The position numbers and the translations under genes are program-made. Shown here piece by piece: positions 1 through 7,187 of a stretch of DNA of 35,568 nt; position 1 is the first letter of the stretch; every line of letters starts with the position of its first letter. The DNA lies in assembly GCA_024683455.1 (NCBI GenBank), contig JAIKYE010000017.1:1-35568 (forward strand), given 5' to 3'. Origin of the DNA: Bacteroidaceae bacterium (GTDB taxonomy: Bacteria > Bacteroidota > Bacteroidia > Bacteroidales > Bacteroidaceae). The notes under the pieces are model-generated. The model saw only the letters and a list, made by a program, of their open reading frames with translations, was not told where the DNA came from and made no database searches.

Positions 1-1
1 C

Positions 2-1195
2 AATATTAAGACCGATGTGGGAGGAACAGGACTTTTTGGATCTGTAGTTGATGCAACTATCAAGAATCTTGTACTTGATGGTAGCGTTGAATCCTCTCAG
101 AAGTGGATTGGTGGTATTGCCGGTATTACACGTGGTAACAATACCCTTATTGAGAATGTTCTTGTAAAATCTACTGTTAAGTTCACTGGTACTGGCGATT
201 CCACTGCTGGTGGTCTCTGCGGTGACATGGAAAACGCCTTCACCGTTAACAACTGTGGATTCGTCGGCAAATTCGACATACCCAACGGTACAAATGTGGG
301 CGGTTTGGCAAGCTGGACAGGTGGCGGTAAGTTCAATAACTGTTATGTCGCTCCAGTAGAGGTTTCTGGTGAGTCTTACAAGGACTTTGTTCATGGTGGT
401 GGTGCTAGTTGCGTTAATTGTTATGCTGTGGCAAATACTGACGAAAAGCTTGCCAGCGGTGAACTCTGCTTCAAGCTGGGCGGTGCATTCGGTCAAGTTC
501 TTGGCGTAGATGAATATCCCAAATTGGCAACTATCACAGGCTACAACGAGGTTCGATATGACGATGTACTTGGCTACTACAACCCGCTGCCTGCAAAGAT
601 TAAGGATTGCAAATTCGAGAATGTTGTAAGCAACGACATTGTTAAGAGTGCCGACATCAAGAGCGAAATTACCCTCACAGCAAAAGCAGATGACATCACC
701 GGTAATGCAGTAGCACTTATCATGGATGCCGCAGAATATGCTCAGAAGGGTATCATCGGCGGCAAGCACCTCTTTGGCGCTGTTGGCAAGAACGGTGGTA
801 TCACAGTTGATGGCGAAGGTAAGGTTAACATCAAGTTCACCAGTTTCAGCACTCACACAGATCAGCCCATCTTTGCAGATTCTCTGGGTCTGGCAAGAAA
901 GGATGTAGGCGACGTTACTGCAGACGCCAAGTATGTTGTTGTCATCTATGGCGGCAGCTTGGTATTCGAAGGCGAAGTATGGCCTGAGAATATTGTAAAG
1001 GCATACGATGGTTCTAGTGTTATCTCTATCGCAATTGACAATGCTGTTCGCGCTCTTACTGGTGAAGATCCTACAGCTATCAACGGTATCAACGCTGATA
1101 AGAACGCTGAGGTTTACAGCATCACAGGTGTTCGCGTAAACAAGGCTCAGAAGGGCATTTACATTATTAACGGCAAAAAGACAGCTGTTAAGTAA
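2..1195 (+). CDS. Secreted surface protein with GLUG-like repeats and sorting-type tail (5' truncated)
   Basis: The reading frame is open to the left edge of the window (codons before the GTG at 17 read NIKTD), so the N-terminus and any signal peptide are missing. Glycine-rich segments of about 35-45 residues recur (IGGIAGITRGNN, AGGLCGDMEN, VGGLASWTGGG), each followed by a short strand with Asn/Cys (NNCGFVG, NNCYV, VNCYAV). This resembles GLUG-type or right-handed beta-helix surface repeats. The C-terminus (VYSITGVRVNKA, then KGIYIINGKKTAVK) matches the style of type IX secretion C-terminal signals and is nearly the same as that of the neighbouring CotH-family gene. An exported or surface-attached role is inferred; the ligand is unknown. 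Confidence 0.75.
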   Translation, partial: NIKTDVGGTGLFGSVVDATIKNLVLDGSVESSQKWIGGIAGITRGNNTLIENVLVKSTVKFTGTGDSTAGGLCGDMENAFTVNNCGFVGKFDIPNGTNVGGLASWTGGGKFNNCYVAPVEVSGESYKDFVHGGGASCVNCYAVANTDEKLASGELCFKLGGAFGQVLGVDEYPKLATITGYNEVRYDDVLGYYNPLPAKIKDCKFENVVSNDIVKSADIKSEITLTAKADDITGNAVALIMDAAEYAQKGIIGGKHLFGAVGKNGGITVDGEGKVNIKFTSFSTHTDQPIFADSLGLARKDVGDVTADAKYVVVIYGGSLVFEGEVWPENIVKAYDGSSVISIAIDNAVRALTGEDPTAINGINADKNAEVYSITGVRVNKAQKGIYIINGKKTAVK

Positions 1196-1221
1196 TCGCA
1201 CTTACTGAAACTACTAATACA

Positions 1222-1262
1222 GGAATCCCCTCTTGCATTTGGCAAGGGGGGATTCCTCTTTA
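1222..1262 (+). terminator. Rho-independent terminator after the GLUG-like gene
   Basis: A 15-bp stem (1222-1236 with 1242-1256, one G-U pair) closes a 5-nt loop and is followed by CTCTTTATAT. The T-run lies on the plus-strand side, so it ends transcription from the upstream plus-strand gene. Confidence 0.85.
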
Positions 1263-1280
1263 TATATAATAAGGTATAGG
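1261..1280 (+). repeat. 20-bp 3'-UTR word, copy 1
   Basis: These 20 bases (TATATATAATAAGGTATAGG) are identical to 5061-5080, which lies between the first BlaR1-like gene and its terminator. A diverged version sits at 7101-7120 after the second BlaR1-like gene. Function unknown. Confidence 0.6.
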
Positions 1281-1288
1281 GAAAATGG

Positions 1289-2752
1289 CTATCTCACAAC
1301 AACCTTCTTCCCATTGATAAGGTAAATTCCTTTTTTCAAAGGAGAACTTAATCTGCAACCAGTAAGGTCATAAACAGCACCTTCTTTTTCCCCTCTTACC
1401 ACTTCATTATTGATGTCTGCAAAACCATCCACATTGTCAGTCCCAAACTGAGAGCAAAGATTATTATAATTTCTTACATACCATTCTTTAACATAAGCCA
1501 GCTCGTCAGCAATGTCATGTTTAAGAGGTACAGGATTCCCATTCCATTTTGCATATTCCCGTTCCCAAGCACCAGAAGATGTGAACAATTTCGCATAATT
1601 ATCCATACGATCGGAAATACTTTGAGGAGAAAAAAGTGTATTATGATATTTCGTCCATTTGCTTACCTCTAAATCCTTAAATCCATCCATGTTTTGTACA
1701 TGTAGTCTATTGAATGGCGCTATTTTCCTGTAACGGTTGATATATGAGAGACTCCCATCATAGTCTCCATCCCATTTTCCTCCTAATGACATATCCATAT
1801 CCCACGGCGAAAGCATATAGCGATGCTCTTTGGTAACATCCACTACAGAAAGAAAAGTGTTTTTGTAACCATTATCACCAACATTCATTGCCATTGTGAA
1901 CACAGCATAATCAGCAAGGTTCTCTACATAAAAGTAGTTTTCGTATTCTTCTTTGAACACATCATCCGATGTTGATTCCGAACAAAAGTCTATTAAATCC
2001 ATCAAAGGCCGCCAAGTATCAATAGACGGATAGTCGTCTGGATATTGAAGTTCCCAACAATTCCACGTATCGCTACTAACGTCCGCCTCCTTGTATGAAA
2101 GAAGATTGTATCCGCTTTTCCAATTGATACCCTTATACATAATACCCTTAACTGCCACGCTACCATCCTCATTTATCTTGGCTTTCTTCAATCCCAGCAG
2201 TTTGCGGTCAATCTTGTCTGTCATACAATACAGGCCGTTATAGTTTCCATTGATGAACACCTCCACAAACACGCCTTTAGTTCCGTTTCTCTTTTCAGAC
2301 TTAGTCTCGTATGGCGTTTTGCTCATCTCATTCCAGATATCAAAACATATACGATTTCTCATTCTTATCCTATCAACAGCCATCGCATCCAGAATCCAAC
2401 TGTTTTCCTCCCTTATACCTAATATATTGGCATCCAAATCTTCGTCGTTTTCATCATATAGTTTAACTGCAAAGGATTTTTTATCAAACCTTGATGCCGT
2501 ACCACCGCGTATTCTGTATTTACATGAAAACCTCACAACATCTGTATTTGGATCCGTCCGGCGGAGATAATCTGATATTTCTATCTCTCCTGATACATAT
2601 TTAGATCCGCTAAGCGAAGAAACATTAACAGTCAGATTCACAAGAGGAAGGGAGTTCTCGTTCAGCTCTCTTTTCATCAGTTCATATTGGCTCTCCTGTG
2701 CTGAGATTTCAGCACAAAAGGCAATGACCAATATTGACAATAATCCCTTCAT
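1289..2752 (-). CDS. CotH kinase family secreted protein
   Basis: The start at 2752 was chosen because it gives a clean signal peptide (MKGLLSILVIAFCAEISA, cleavage before QES); a longer frame to 2812 has a non-signal-like extension. The 487-residue product has CotH-family hallmarks: an N-terminal strand region with RGGTASRFDKKSFAVKL, then ENSWILDA, RMRNRICFDIW, VFVEVFINGNYNGLYCMTDKI, and a late acidic motif SPWDMDMSLGG typical of the atypical kinase metal site. CotH proteins include Bacillus spore-coat protein kinases; Bacteroidota members are usually secreted and of unknown substrate. The C-terminus (VYDLTGCRL then KGIYLINGKKVVVR) is a sorting-type tail like that of the convergent gene on its left. 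Kinase activity is inferred from family only. Confidence 0.85.
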   Translation of the reverse strand: MKGLLSILVIAFCAEISAQESQYELMKRELNENSLPLVNLTVNVSSLSGSKYVSGEIEISDYLRRTDPNTDVVRFSCKYRIRGGTASRFDKKSFAVKLYDENDEDLDANILGIREENSWILDAMAVDRIRMRNRICFDIWNEMSKTPYETKSEKRNGTKGVFVEVFINGNYNGLYCMTDKIDRKLLGLKKAKINEDGSVAVKGIMYKGINWKSGYNLLSYKEADVSSDTWNCWELQYPDDYPSIDTWRPLMDLIDFCSESTSDDVFKEEYENYFYVENLADYAVFTMAMNVGDNGYKNTFLSVVDVTKEHRYMLSPWDMDMSLGGKWDGDYDGSLSYINRYRKIAPFNRLHVQNMDGFKDLEVSKWTKYHNTLFSPQSISDRMDNYAKLFTSSGAWEREYAKWNGNPVPLKHDIADELAYVKEWYVRNYNNLCSQFGTDNVDGFADINNEVVRGEKEGAVYDLTGCRLSSPLKKGIYLINGKKVVVR

Positions 2753-2874
2753 ATCTTGTTTTCCCTGATTTCTATATCGCAAATGTACAAAAAATACATT
2801 TTTCCACCACAACTATCAAAAATATTTTTCTCCGACCCTTAACATCTAATAATTGCTCTGCAATATCTAACAAT

Positions 2875-2886
2875 AAATGTTAAATA
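2875..2886. promoter_or_regulatory. Candidate BlaI-type operator upstream of the first blaI-like gene
   Basis: The 12-mer AAATGTTAAATA occurs here and again at 5199-5210, in each case 34-57 bp upstream of a blaI-like promoter. Here it forms part of a dyad TAACA-N5-TGTTA (2868-2882). Autoregulation by BlaI-family repressors is normal for the family; assigning this word is inference. Confidence 0.4.
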
Positions 2887-2919
2887 TTAAGGAAAAGATG
2901 CATTTTTCTTAATTATTTC

Positions 2920-2951
2920 TTGGAGTGATTTAAACATTTAAATTACATTTG
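2920..2951 (+). promoter_or_regulatory. Bacteroidota promoter for the first BlaI/BlaR1 pair
   Basis: TTG at 2920-2922, a 21-bp spacer and TACATTTG (2944-2951) fit the Bacteroidota -33/-7 pattern (TAnnTTTG) and lie 28 bp upstream of the ATG. Confidence 0.7.
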
Positions 2952-2979
2952 CAACAGGAAATCGAAAACATTAAATAAC

Positions 2980-3366
2980 ATGGTAAAGAATAAGAAAGAA
3001 ATCAGCACGCTTACCAAGGCCGAAATGGAAATCATGAACACCTTGTGGGATGCAGCAGGACCTATGAGCACGCACGCTATTATAGAAAAGTATCCAGAAC
3101 CTAAGCCTGCCTACTCTACAGTTGCTACCTTTATGAAGATTCTTACCAACAAGGAATTTGTTTCCTTCCAGAAAGGCAATGAGGGTGACAAGACATTCTA
3201 CTTCTACCCCCTTATCACCAGAGTGGAATATACACGCAAGTTCATGAATCAGGTTAAGAGCACCTTCTTCGGAGGCTCCGTAAAGTCGCTCATCTCCTTC
3301 TTTGCAAAAGAAGAAAAACTCTCAGATGAAGACCTAAAAGAAATTCTTTCTTTTATTAAAAGTTGA
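2980..3366 (+). CDS. BlaI/MecI/CopY-family transcriptional repressor (pair 1)
   Basis: The 128-residue length is typical of the family. A winged-helix domain occupies residues 8-75, with the family-typical opening LTKAEMEIMNTLWD and recognition-helix region AYSTVATFMKIL, then a wing (EGDKTFYFYP). The C-terminal helices (residues 80-128, ending DEDLKEILSFIK) are the dimerisation part. In this family the repressor is inactivated when the partner M56 membrane protein senses a signal. The partner follows 169 bp downstream. It is 128 residues long like the second repressor at 5302 and clearly paralogous. The signal is unknown; no beta-lactamase gene lies nearby, so a resistance role should not be assumed. 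Confidence 0.92.
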   Translation: MVKNKKEISTLTKAEMEIMNTLWDAAGPMSTHAIIEKYPEPKPAYSTVATFMKILTNKEFVSFQKGNEGDKTFYFYPLITRVEYTRKFMNQVKSTFFGGSVKSLISFFAKEEKLSDEDLKEILSFIKS

Positions 3367-3530
3367 GAGTGTAGAATGTAGAGTTGAGAGACAGTTTATA
3401 AGTGAATAGTAAATAGTATGAAGTAATAAACTTGGAAACTCTAAACTTAAAAACAGACTCTAAACTCTAAACACTCAACTCTAAACTTAAAAACAGACTC
3501 TAAACTCTAAACACTCAACTCTAAACTTTC
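3364..3530 (+). repeat. Intergenic AT-rich heptad repeat element A
   Basis: The stretch begins at the TGA of the blaI-like gene and runs to the next start. Its left part (GTAGAGTTGAGAGACAGTTT) is roughly complementary to the right part (AAACAGACTCTAAACTCTAA). The right part includes an exact 40-bp tandem duplication (3441-3480 = 3481-3520) plus 8 bases of a third copy, built from CTCTAAA-like 7-mers. It is the same architecture as elements at 9779, 11949 and 20935. Confidence 0.85.
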
Positions 3531-3535
3531 CCAAA

Positions 3536-5047
3536 ATGGAGTACATCTTAAAATCCGCCGTCGTATTGGCATCACTATACACCCTGTTCTATTTCTTCCT
3601 GAAGAAAGAGACGTTTCATAGGTTCAACCGCGTATGTCTGATTTTTACCTTGATGGCATCCCTGGTACTACCTATGGTGCATATTACCGTCTCACAACCT
3701 ACGGCTGTGAATCAGGCTGTAATGGCAAGTACCACTTACGTTACCGCGCTGCCAACCATAGTTGTGACACCAAAGACCAAGGCACCCTTGCTTACCTGGA
3801 ACGATGTACTTGCCTACATCTACTGGATTGGCCTGTGCATAATGCTTCTCTATCTGGCTTTGCAGATTGTACAGACGTACCTACTGATAAAGGGCGGATT
3901 GAGGCATACTGATGAGTTTGGCAATACCGTTATCCTAAAGGATGATGTGAAGTCGCCCTTCAGTATCTTCCACTATATAGTAATGAGTGTAGAGGACTAT
4001 GAGAAACACCGTCGGAATATACTTACCCACGAGCAGGAACACATTCGCATGTGTCACAGCTACGACCTGCTGCTCCTGGAGATAGTAAAAGTGCTCCAAT
4101 GGTTCAACCCCTTTGTATGGTTCCTGGAGAACGATCTGAAGGCACTACATGAATATCAGGCCGACGAGGCCGTCATTAATCAAGGCATCGATGCAAAACA
4201 ATATCAACAACTTCTCGTCGTGAAGGCCGTCGGCAATCGTCTGCAGCCATTTGCCAATAACCTCAGACGGGGCTCACTAAAAAAACGTATTATTATGATG
4301 TATCAGAAAAAATCAAACCGATGGATGATGCTGAAAGCCTTGTTCATCATTCCTATGACTTGTTTTGCAATCTACGCGTTTGCAAACTCCGAAGCGAACG
4401 AACAAGTTCCGAAAGTTAAAAAGACTGTTGCTGCTCAGCAGGAAAAGACAACACCCGACACTTTGCAAAACAAGACAACATCTGACGCTCAGCAGATGAA
4501 AACCGTAACAGTAGTAACAAAGTGTAACAAAGAAATACTTACGGGCACTACGTCAAAAGAGAAAGCTGAGCAAATGAAAAAAGATATTGAAGCCAAGTTT
4601 GGAGATAATGTTACGGTTTCATTAACAGACGTTGATCCTAACGACTCTATCGTCAATCGTCCATCGAAATTGGCACAATACCCTGGAGGTTATGAAGCTG
4701 CTTATCAATTCATGTCCCAGATTTTAAAATATCCTCAGATAGCCCTTGAACATGGCATACAAGGCAGAGTTTCGGTTCAATTTGTGGTAAATAAAGACGG
4801 ATCAGTTTGTGATGTAACAGTAGTCAGCAACAACGCTAACTCAAACGTAGAAGTACGAGACGTGGAAGGAGAAAAAGAGGAAGGAGCTGAATACATTACA
4901 CTTTCAGAGCTCAACTCTGCTCGCAAAGCTTTGGAGGAAGAAGCCATTCGCGTAGTAAAAGCGATGCCTAAATGGGAGCCTGCAGAGCAAGACGGGAAGA
5001 AAGTACGCAGTAGATTTATGCTTCCCATGAGTTTCCGTCTCAACTAA
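3536..5047 (+). CDS. BlaR1-like M56 membrane metallopeptidase with C-terminal TonB-like domain (pair 1)
   Basis: The 503-residue product starts with membrane helices (about residues 5-22, 34-52, 88-110). It then has a zinc protease core with HEQEH (165-169) and a downstream zinc-ligand Glu in EYQADE (206-211), as in M56/BlaR1 enzymes. A further membrane helix follows KKSNRWMMLKALFIIP (about 257-283), then a low-complexity Lys/Thr/Gln periplasmic linker and a TonB C-terminal-like domain from about residue 375 (YPGGYEAA, GRVSVQFVVNKDG, VVKAMPKWEPA). In place of the penicillin-binding sensor of classical BlaR1 it has this TonB-like domain, a common Bacteroidota layout. Signal sensing followed by cleavage of the paired repressor is inferred from family. 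Confidence 0.9.
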   Translation: MEYILKSAVVLASLYTLFYFFLKKETFHRFNRVCLIFTLMASLVLPMVHITVSQPTAVNQAVMASTTYVTALPTIVVTPKTKAPLLTWNDVLAYIYWIGLCIMLLYLALQIVQTYLLIKGGLRHTDEFGNTVILKDDVKSPFSIFHYIVMSVEDYEKHRRNILTHEQEHIRMCHSYDLLLLEIVKVLQWFNPFVWFLENDLKALHEYQADEAVINQGIDAKQYQQLLVVKAVGNRLQPFANNLRRGSLKKRIIMMYQKKSNRWMMLKALFIIPMTCFAIYAFANSEANEQVPKVKKTVAAQQEKTTPDTLQNKTTSDAQQMKTVTVVTKCNKEILTGTTSKEKAEQMKKDIEAKFGDNVTVSLTDVDPNDSIVNRPSKLAQYPGGYEAAYQFMSQILKYPQIALEHGIQGRVSVQFVVNKDGSVCDVTVVSNNANSNVEVRDVEGEKEEGAEYITLSELNSARKALEEEAIRVVKAMPKWEPAEQDGKKVRSRFMLPMSFRLN

Positions 5048-5060
5048 ACTTCCCTCATAT

Positions 5061-5080
5061 TATATATAATAAGGTATAGG
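5061..5080 (+). repeat. 20-bp 3'-UTR word, copy 2
   Basis: Identical to 1261-1280. It lies between the stop codon at 5047 and the terminator at 5086. Confidence 0.6.
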
Positions 5081-5085
5081 AAAGA

Positions 5086-5117
5086 AAAGTCCTGCAGCTA
5101 TTGCTCAGGACTTTTTC
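5086..5117 (+). terminator. Terminator of BlaI/BlaR1 pair 1
   Basis: A stem AAAGTCCTG/CAGGACTTT plus AGC/GCT with a single bulged C closes a TATT loop, followed by TTC. The hairpin after pair 2 (7127) has the same plan, including the one-base bulge, so the terminator was part of the duplicated unit. Confidence 0.85.
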
Positions 5118-5198
5118 TGGTTTTATACAGAGGATTCGGACCTAAAATCTTATCCCGAAATGTTAACTACTAATAAAGGAAATGCTTAAACTAAACAC

Positions 5199-5210
5199 AA
5201 ATGTTAAATA
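5199..5210. promoter_or_regulatory. Candidate BlaI-type operator upstream of the second blaI-like gene
   Basis: The 12-mer AAATGTTAAATA, identical to 2875-2886, lies within a weak AACA-N4-TGTT dyad upstream of the promoter at 5243. The rest of the 254-bp gap (5048-5301) holds only the terminator and promoter. Confidence 0.4.
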
Positions 5211-5242
5211 ACGGGCGATTTCACACTTTTTTCTTGCTTTTA

Positions 5243-5274
5243 TTTGTAGGCCTTTTATAAGCCGCATATTTTTG
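5243..5274 (+). promoter_or_regulatory. Bacteroidota promoter for the second BlaI/BlaR1 pair
   Basis: TTTG (5243-5246), a 20-bp spacer and TATTTTTG (5267-5274) lie 27 bp upstream of the ATG at 5302. Confidence 0.75.
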
Positions 5275-5301
5275 TAGTAGGAAAACAACAGAAAATACAA
5301 T

Positions 5302-5688
5302 ATGGAGAAGACAATGAAACCGCTAACCCGAGCAGAGATGGATGTGATGAACGTCCTATGGGATTCCCCTCTGGCCCTTAGCATAAATGACATTGTGGAA
5401 CGCTATGCCGATCCCAAGCCTGCCTATACCACAGTAGCCACCTTCCTGAAGATTCTGGACGCCAAGGGTTATGTGGAGCATAAACGCAAAGAGGAGACTG
5501 GCAGAACATTCTTCTTCTCACCTATGATGTCACGCGAGAAATACATCACTCATGTACTGAACGATGTAAGAGATACACTCTTTGGCAGTTCTACCAAGCG
5601 CCTCTGCTCGTTCCTCATCCAGAACGACGAACTCTCTGAGGAAGACCTGCAAGAAATACTCGCGTTAATTGAACAGCCTCACCCCTAG
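5302..5688 (+). CDS. BlaI/MecI/CopY-family transcriptional repressor (pair 2)
   Basis: The 128-residue product is paralogous to the repressor at 2980. The winged helix spans about residues 5-75 (LTRAEMDVMNVLWD, PKPAYTTVATFLKIL, GRTFFFSP), with C-terminal dimerisation helices ending SEEDLQEILALIEQ. ATG at 5302 fits the promoter spacing; a second in-frame ATG 12 bases later is possible. The last residues (QPHP) and the TAG stop are encoded by the left end of a GC-rich repeat found elsewhere in the window, so the native C-terminus was probably altered by repeat insertion. It would repress its own operon with the M56 gene that follows at 5760. Confidence 0.92.
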   Translation: MEKTMKPLTRAEMDVMNVLWDSPLALSINDIVERYADPKPAYTTVATFLKILDAKGYVEHKRKEETGRTFFFSPMMSREKYITHVLNDVRDTLFGSSTKRLCSFLIQNDELSEEDLQEILALIEQPHP

Positions 5689-5717
5689 CCCCTCTCCCGT
5701 GAGAGAGGGGAACCTTA
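5679..5717. repeat. GC-rich hairpin repeat at the blaI-like 3' end
   Basis: CCCCTCTCCCGTGAGAGAGGGG (with neighbouring CCTCACCCCTAG) forms a strong hairpin and recurs at 8033-8058, where CCCCTCTCCCGTG is exact. It contributes the final codons and stop of the upstream gene. Confidence 0.75.
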
Positions 5718-5727
5718 AAGGAGTAGA

Positions 5728-5762
5728 GATTATGGATTAGAGATTAGAGAATAGAGATTATG
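5728..5762 (+). repeat. Heptad repeat whose last unit is the start codon of the second blaR1-like gene
   Basis: Five contiguous 7-mers are present: GATTATG, GATTAGA, GATTAGA, GAATAGA, GATTATG. The final ATG (5760-5762) is the start codon of the M56 gene. Confidence 0.85.
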
Positions 5763-7088
5763 GAATTTATCATAAAATCAGCCTTATTGCTTACGCTACT
5801 GTACGGATGCTTTGCTCTGCTACTGAGCCGCGAGACATTTCACCGCTTCAACCGCATAGCGTTACTCGGCACACTTACCGTTTCTCTGGTGCTGCCTGCT
5901 GTGAAACTGACCATTCAGAAGCCTGCATACATAAATCCTATAGCACCTATAGAGTTTGTCATAAAGCCCAAAGCAGCTACCACGGTTCAGGATACAGGGA
6001 TACAAGCAACCATAGCACAGCAACCAGAAACCCTTATGGAAGCAGAGGCTCCTACATACGGCTTCATCATAATGCAAGTCCTATGGATGCTCTACCTGAT
6101 AGGAGTCGTGGTATCTGTAGGTATCTTCTGCATTCAGCTGTTCCGCTTCTGGCAAGACATTAAGGGTGGCGTGCGAACCAAAGACGAATGGGGCAATACC
6201 ATTGTGATTCATGGCGGCAACTATTCACCCTATAGTTTCTTCCATTATATAATAATAAGCGTTACGGATTACGAGCAACTGCGCGACCCCATATTGGCAC
6301 ACGAGCAGGCTCACATCCGCCTGGGACACTCTTGGGACCTTATGCTGCTGCAGTTGGTAACGGCCATCCAGTGGTTCAATCCCTTTGTCTATCTCTTGGG
6401 ACGCTCCCTGAAGGCTGTTCACGAATACGAGGCAGACAGCGCTGTACTTAATTTCGGCATTGATGCAAAACAATATCAACTTTTACTTGTGACAAAGGCC
6501 GTTGGCAACAGACTGCAGACCGTTGGCAACTGTCTGAATCACCATTCACTAAAAAAACGAATTAAAATGATGTATCAGAAAAAATCAAACCGATGGATGA
6601 TGCTGAAAGCCTTGTTCATCATTCCAGTTGCATGTTTTGCACTCTACACGTTTGCAACTCCAAAGGCGGACTCACCAGTTCTGCAAGTGAAGAAAACCAC
6701 TTCTGCGCCACAGAAGAAAGTTACTACCGTACGTGGTAGAGGAATTCCATCAGGAGAAGTAAAGAGTGATGACAAGATCTACGATATAGTAGAGGAAAAT
6801 GCGAAATTCCCGGGAGGTGAAGAGGCTTGCTTCAAGTGGATAGCCGAAAACATTCAATATCCTCAGGAAGCAAAAGAGAATAAGATTCAGGGAAGAGTAA
6901 CGGTCTCCTTTGTTGTAGAAAAAGACGGAACTCTCACTGATGTAAAAGTCATAGGGAATCCTTATAAATATATTAGCGAGGAAGCTGTCCGCGTAGTAAA
7001 AGCGATGCCCAAATGGAATCCTGCTAAAATTAAAGGCAAGATCGTACGAAGTAGATTCAGACTTCCTGTAAATTTCCGTCTAAATTAA
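5760..7088 (+). CDS. BlaR1-like M56 membrane metallopeptidase with C-terminal TonB-like domain (pair 2)
   Basis: The 442-residue product is paralogous to the one at 3536. It has N-terminal membrane helices (about 5-15, 32-52, 98-120) and a zinc site HEQAH (181-185) with EYEAD (222-226). A membrane segment follows KKSNRWMMLKALFIIP (about 273-298), and a TonB-like domain runs from about 350 to the end (FPGGEEACFKW, GRVTVSFVVEKDG, VVKAMPKWNPA). The linker is shorter than in pair 1. A 59-nt stretch (6567-6625) is identical to 4295-4353 although flanking DNA has diverged, suggesting gene conversion. Its C-terminal domain is closer to the secreted stand-alone protein at 28050 than to its own paralogue in the FPGGEEACFKW region. 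Confidence 0.9.
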   Translation: MEFIIKSALLLTLLYGCFALLLSRETFHRFNRIALLGTLTVSLVLPAVKLTIQKPAYINPIAPIEFVIKPKAATTVQDTGIQATIAQQPETLMEAEAPTYGFIIMQVLWMLYLIGVVVSVGIFCIQLFRFWQDIKGGVRTKDEWGNTIVIHGGNYSPYSFFHYIIISVTDYEQLRDPILAHEQAHIRLGHSWDLMLLQLVTAIQWFNPFVYLLGRSLKAVHEYEADSAVLNFGIDAKQYQLLLVTKAVGNRLQTVGNCLNHHSLKKRIKMMYQKKSNRWMMLKALFIIPVACFALYTFATPKADSPVLQVKKTTSAPQKKVTTVRGRGIPSGEVKSDDKIYDIVEENAKFPGGEEACFKWIAENIQYPQEAKENKIQGRVTVSFVVEKDGTLTDVKVIGNPYKYISEEAVRVVKAMPKWNPAKIKGKIVRSRFRLPVNFRLN

Positions 7089-7126
7089 AAGTCCTCTCAC
7101 CATATACAAATAAAGTATAGAAAAGA

Positions 7127-7158
7127 AAAGTTCTGTGGCTTAAGCCCAGAACTTTTTC
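7127..7158 (+). terminator. Terminator of BlaI/BlaR1 pair 2
   Basis: AAAGTTCTG/CAGAACTTT plus GGC/GCC with one bulged T and a TTAA loop, then TTC. It is homologous in plan to 5086-5117. Confidence 0.85.
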
Positions 7159-7187
7159 TTGTATATTATATCAGATGGTTACAACTA

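Noticed and set aside
3441..3528. Possible CRISPR array
   Set aside because: The 40-bp units are directly adjacent with no unique spacers, and no cas genes are present.
2980..7088. Beta-lactam resistance locus
   Set aside because: BlaI and M56 proteins are present, but the sensor has a TonB-like domain instead of a penicillin-binding domain and no beta-lactamase or PBP gene is near.
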